Below are positions 4,858-6,003 of a stretch of 6,003 bases of DNA, one piece after another (position 1 is the first letter of the stretch; the number at the start of each line of letters is the position of its first letter). Origin of the DNA: Lachnospiraceae bacterium (GTDB lineage: Bacteria; Bacillota; Clostridia; Lachnospirales; Lachnospiraceae); assembly GCA_003488965.1 (NCBI GenBank), contig DNJW01000401.1, positions 5,494 through 11,496 of the forward strand. The letters are read 5' to 3'. The notes under the pieces were generated by a model. The model ran no database searches, was not told where the DNA came from, and worked only from the letters and a program-made list of their open reading frames with translations. The translations under genes and the position numbers were made by a program.

Positions 4858-5958
4858 TCATTTTCCCATAATTTTTATTATCACATATTCCGAATGCTTC
4901 CCTGTGCGCAACGAATACCCCCAACCACCGATTCCCGAAGTAACAATTGCCTGAAAATCGCCCTCTTTCCGAAATCCGTAATTTAATTCTACCATCCGAA
5001 ACAATGTTGTAAGCGGTCCAACCGGCCACATCTGCCCGGCATGTGTATGTCCGGATAGCTGCAAATCATAGCCGGCTGCCGCATTCTCTTTCAGTTCTAC
5101 CGGCTGATGGTCTAACAAAAGCAGAAAATCATTTTCATCAACCCCCTGCAGTAAGTCTTTTGATGGCATTCTTCCCGCTACTGACCTGTCGTCCCGCCCG
5201 ATTATCGTAAATTCATCATTCACTGCCACAGCTTCATCTTTTAAAACCCGGATTCCCGTATCTGCTATCGCCTTTTTCAGTTCTTCTTCTGTAAACGGCG
5301 CCTTCCGTGAATAATGTGCCCTGTCATGGTTTCCGTATACATAATAAATCCCAAATTTTGCCGTAATCCCAGACAATACCTGAAATGTTCTTTCCATCTC
5401 TGCCTTTGTACTCCGCTCATCCACGATATCACCGCACAGCACGACTGCATCCGCCTCTTTACTGCTGATATCCCTGCAATATTCCTCAAGCTTTGAACTA
5501 TTCATTGTTGTTGGAAAATGCAAATCCGAAATCAGGCAGATTTTATATCCTTCATCACGGATTTCTTTTTCCGTATGTACGGTATACTCTGTTACCCTGA
5601 CATTACGCATATTCCAGAAACTATAAACAATCACAACTGCAGTTATAAAAATTGGGAGCAGTCCGCTCCTGTATACCTTATTCCAATGCTTTTTTTCCCC
5701 TGGAAGCTTTTTGGCAATCAACTGGATAAAATCCATTAACACTGCAAAGCCTGAAATATATAAAACAATCAGTGCCCATACTCCAAAAAGATTAATAACC
5801 GGAACCGCAGCCACTGCCACTAATACAGCTAAAATCCTCTTCCACCATTTCCCCTGCTCTGGTAATCCCCAGAAAACTGCTGCCCTTTTCAAATAGAAAT
5901 AATCATAAATTCCTGCTGCAGCCGCTATAACTGCTGCAAATCCAATAAATACTGCCAA
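4858..5958 (-). CDS. Membrane-anchored calcineurin-like metallophosphoesterase (YkuE/YaeI type)
   Basis: Predicted two-metal phosphohydrolase of 366 residues from the preferred TTG start. Three to four TM helices come first (about 1-22, 41-56, 58-80, 98-116), followed by the calcineurin-like domain (about 137-360). All metal ligand motifs are present: DLH (145-147), GDIVD (176-180), GNHD (209-212), the histidine of LDHQP (284) and GHTHAGQ (303-309). It should therefore be catalytically active. Relatives include B. subtilis YkuE and E. coli YaeI; the substrate in Gram-positives is not settled, with a phosphorylated lipid or cell-envelope compound plausible. The four N-terminal helices are longer than the single anchor of some relatives. 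An in-frame GTG at 5994 would add 12 residues but lacks an SD, and the frame stays open to the window edge. The gene converges on the 4109 gene and shares its terminator. Whether it is first in its unit cannot be seen. Confidence 0.9.
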   Translation of the reverse strand: MAVFIGFAAVIAAAAGIYDYFYLKRAAVFWGLPEQGKWWKRILAVLVAVAAVPVINLFGVWALIVLYISGFAVLMDFIQLIAKKLPGEKKHWNKVYRSGLLPIFITAVVIVYSFWNMRNVRVTEYTVHTEKEIRDEGYKICLISDLHFPTTMNSSKLEEYCRDISSKEADAVVLCGDIVDERSTKAEMERTFQVLSGITAKFGIYYVYGNHDRAHYSRKAPFTEEELKKAIADTGIRVLKDEAVAVNDEFTIIGRDDRSVAGRMPSKDLLQGVDENDFLLLLDHQPVELKENAAAGYDLQLSGHTHAGQMWPVGPLTTLFRMVELNYGFRKEGDFQAIVTSGIGGWGYSLRTGKHSEYVIIKIMGK

Positions 5959-5967
5959 TGCTGCATT

Positions 5968-5973
5968 CCTCCT
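5968..5973 (-). promoter_or_regulatory. Ribosome binding site supporting a TTG start at 5958
   Basis: Read on the minus strand, a full AGGAGG lies 9 bases before an in-frame TTG (5958-5956), which would start the protein at the first TM helix. The in-frame GTG at 5994 has no SD within the visible sequence. An ATG only one base after the AGGAGG is too close and out of frame. The TTG start is therefore the best choice. Confidence 0.6.
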
Positions 5974-6003
5974 GATATCATAACATTTTTCCACCGTGCG
6001 GTT

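Noticed and set aside
1..6003. CRISPR array, tRNA or rRNA gene, intact insertion sequence
   Set aside because: No regularly spaced repeats, cloverleaf with CCA-type ends, rRNA-like stretches, or intact transposase with terminal inverted repeats were seen.

Overview
The window looks like a chromosomal segment of a low-to-moderate GC Gram-positive anaerobe, most likely a motile member of the Lachnospiraceae (Roseburia/Agathobacter/Lachnospira-like). The evidence is AGGAGG-type ribosome binding sites, sigma-A-type promoters, a near-perfect sigma-28 (SigD/FliA) flagellar-type promoter, and the protein families present. The assignment is inferred from sequence character, not from any database match.

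Layout. (1) 3-3215, + strand: a two-gene unit. It holds an FtsX/MacB-type ABC-transporter permease with two permease modules, then a membrane-anchored extracytoplasmic protein with a probable Ig-like domain. The ATPase partner is not in the window and may lie upstream. The unit ends in an ATGA overlap with a reading frame that stops after four codons, as if a third gene had been lost. (2) 3216-3764: a compact locus with the architecture of a type I toxin-antitoxin system. A strong extended -10 promoter drives a short mRNA for a 26-residue hydrophobic peptide whose Shine-Dalgarno (SD) sequence is partly held in a GNRA-capped hairpin. A consensus promoter on the opposite strand drives an antisense RNA of about 110 nt that ends in a hairpin at the toxin stop codon. 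Several long-range complementarities tie the mRNA 5' end and SD to its 3' part. (3) 3765-3957: no convincing intact gene, with traces of a degraded minus-strand reading frame. (4) 3958-4799: a sigma-28 promoter, a roughly 118-nt leader with a CsrA-type ACGGAC hexaloop hairpin and several GGA motifs, a 210-residue soluble protein of unknown function, and a bidirectional terminator. (5) 4858 to the right edge, minus strand: a membrane-anchored calcineurin-like metallophosphoesterase with all metal-binding motifs intact and probably a TTG start.

How the parts relate. The permease and the Ig-like protein are probably co-transcribed and work together at the cell surface. The toxin-antitoxin locus is a self-contained module in a stretch that looks like a junction, with gene remnants on both sides. 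The 210-residue protein appears to belong to the motility regulon, with predicted sigma-28 control of transcription and possible CsrA control of translation. It converges on the metallophosphoesterase gene and shares a terminator with it, so the two are independent units. The most noteworthy content is the putative type I toxin-antitoxin locus and the sigma-28/CsrA-type control region.
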